From NCBI GenBank assembly GCA_028823435.1, contig JAPKBK010000109.1, forward strand, positions 1 through 6,207: a stretch of DNA of 6,207 nt. The letters run 5' to 3'. The position numbers were made by a program, and so were the translations under genes. Shown here one piece after another: positions 5,381 to 6,207 of this stretch. Under the pieces are notes generated by a model. It ran no database searches. It worked only from the letters and a program-made list of their open reading frames with translations, and had not been told where the DNA came from. Source of the stretch: Flavobacteriales bacterium (GTDB lineage Bacteria > Bacteroidota > Bacteroidia > Flavobacteriales_D > Sanyastnellaceae). The number at the start of each line of letters is the position of its first letter. Position 1 is the stretch's first letter.

Positions 5381-6207
5381 ATGCCGCTTTCTTCTTTGAA
5401 TGCTATTTCTCCAGTTGACGGACGATATCACAGACATACTCATAGCCTTGGATCATTGCTTTCCGAGTTTGGGTTAATTAAGCATAGAGTAGAGGTGGAG
5501 GTAAAGTACTTCATTGATTTGGTGTGTTTACCGCTTCCTCAGCTCGATGGTTTCCCGAAGGAGAAGTTTGAAGACATGAGGGGTTTGTATCTGCATTTCT
5601 CAGAAGCAGATGCGCAAAGGATTAAAGATCTTGAGTCCACGACGAACCATGATGTGAAGGCGGTTGAATATTGGATTAAGGAAGAGATGGAGAAATTGGG
5701 AGTGAGCGAGTGGAGTGAGTTCGTTCACTTTGGATTGACTTCTCAGGACGTCAACAACACAGCCATTCCATTGTCGCTTAAGCGGGCTACAGAAGATGTC
5801 TATTTGCCTATAATCGATGAGGTTATCGCCAAATTAAGTGGACTCGCAAACGATTGGAAGTCTGTGCCGATGCTCGCAAGAACACATGGCCAGTCAGCGT
5901 CTCCTGTAACTCTGGGGAAGGAGGTGAGTGTTTTTGAAAACCGACTTAGGGTACAACGTGATGCGATAGCAAATGCTGTTTATGCAGCCAAATTTGGTGG
6001 TGCGACAGGCGGGTTTAACGCCCATAAAGTAGCCTATCCACACATTGATTGGCCTGCGTTTGGGACGAAGTTTGTAGAAGACAACTTGGGGCTATTTCGG
6101 AGCAAAGTAACAACTCAGATCGAACATTACGATCACCTCGCGGCGTGGTGTGATGCGATGAGGCGTGCAAATACAGTGATGATGGATTTGGACAAAGATA
6201 TTTGGAC
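5381..6207 (+). CDS. purB: Adenylosuccinate lyase (partial, C-terminus outside window)
   Basis: PurB acts twice in purine synthesis, releasing fumarate from SAICAR and from adenylosuccinate; it is a cytoplasmic homotetramer. The frame starts at ATG 5381 and is open to the window end, giving 275 of an expected 450-460 residues. The N-terminus MPLSSLNAISPVDGRY matches E. coli PurB (MELSSLTAVSPVDGRY) position for position, which fixes the start. Further motifs are ESTTNHDVKAVEY (85-97), FVHFGLTSQDVNN (114-126), ARTHGQSASP (166-175, with His169 as the conserved catalytic-site histidine), LGKE (178-181), GGATGGFNAH (206-215) and TTQIEHYD (244-251). The fumarase-superfamily signature with the catalytic serine loop (SSTMPHKVNP in E. 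coli) would follow outside the window. The protein is of the E. coli-like subgroup, not the shorter Bacillus type. It is divergent from the MBL gene, with its own -7 element upstream. Confidence 0.95.
   Translation, partial: MPLSSLNAISPVDGRYHRHTHSLGSLLSEFGLIKHRVEVEVKYFIDLVCLPLPQLDGFPKEKFEDMRGLYLHFSEADAQRIKDLESTTNHDVKAVEYWIKEEMEKLGVSEWSEFVHFGLTSQDVNNTAIPLSLKRATEDVYLPIIDEVIAKLSGLANDWKSVPMLARTHGQSASPVTLGKEVSVFENRLRVQRDAIANAVYAAKFGGATGGFNAHKVAYPHIDWPAFGTKFVEDNLGLFRSKVTTQIEHYDHLAAWCDAMRRANTVMMDLDKDIW

Noticed and set aside
5327..5443. A 39-residue N-terminal extension of the MBL hydrolase from an ATG at 5443
   Set aside because: It is arginine-rich, runs antisense into the first codons of purB, and the family begins at the MQLHTI methionine at 5326.
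1..6207. CRISPR arrays, tRNA or rRNA genes, insertion sequences or a defence or biosynthetic system
   Set aside because: No regularly spaced repeats, cloverleaf-like segments, transposase motifs or terminal inverted repeats were seen, and every gene fits a housekeeping or single-gene function.

Overview
The window looks like a piece of a Bacteroidota chromosome, most likely from the Flavobacteriales side of the phylum. Base composition is moderate and coding is dense on both strands. There are almost no convincing Shine-Dalgarno sites. Perfect matches to the Bacteroidota -7 promoter element TAnnTTTG sit in the short intergenic gaps. The proteins resemble Bacteroidota versions, notably the MBL-fold hydrolase, SmpB and a secreted arylsulfotransferase-like protein. 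The taxonomic call is inferred from the sequence alone.

Layout, left to right. (1) Bases 1-1214, minus strand: the N-terminal 404 residues of an exported arylsulfotransferase-like beta-propeller protein, cut by the window edge. (2) 1225-2244, minus: an adenosine deaminase family enzyme, directly upstream of the first gene and probably co-transcribed with it. (3) 2298-2735, plus: SmpB, the tmRNA-binding trans-translation protein. (4) 2728-3309, minus: a 193-residue uncharacterised protein, convergent with smpB and overlapping it by 8 bases. (5) About 3428-4465, plus: quinone-dependent dihydroorotate dehydrogenase, PyrD. (6) 4469-5326, minus: an MBL-fold metallo-hydrolase, convergent with pyrD. 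(7) 5381 to the window end, plus: the N-terminal 275 residues of adenylosuccinate lyase, PurB. No stretch over 300 bases lacks a gene. No tRNA, rRNA, CRISPR, transposon or other mobile element was seen.

Three genes belong to nucleotide metabolism: Add in purine salvage, PyrD in de novo pyrimidine synthesis and PurB in de novo purine synthesis. They are in separate transcription units and do not form a pathway operon. The gene order alternates in divergent and convergent pairs (add/smpB, smpB/hypothetical, hypothetical/pyrD, pyrD/MBL, MBL/purB), so most genes probably have their own promoter.

The gene content is ordinary housekeeping and I see no new multi-gene system. The most interesting signal is regulatory. 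Four start codons (add, smpB, pyrD, MBL hydrolase) have TA[C/T]CTT at exactly the same place, 12 to 7 bases upstream. This is where a Bacteroidota -7 element would lie if transcription began at or next to the start codon, so these genes may make leaderless mRNAs. Second-tier points are unusual substrate-pocket residues in the deaminase, a perfect DnaA box upstream of pyrD, and a palindromic 8-base overlap carrying both stop codons of a convergent pair.
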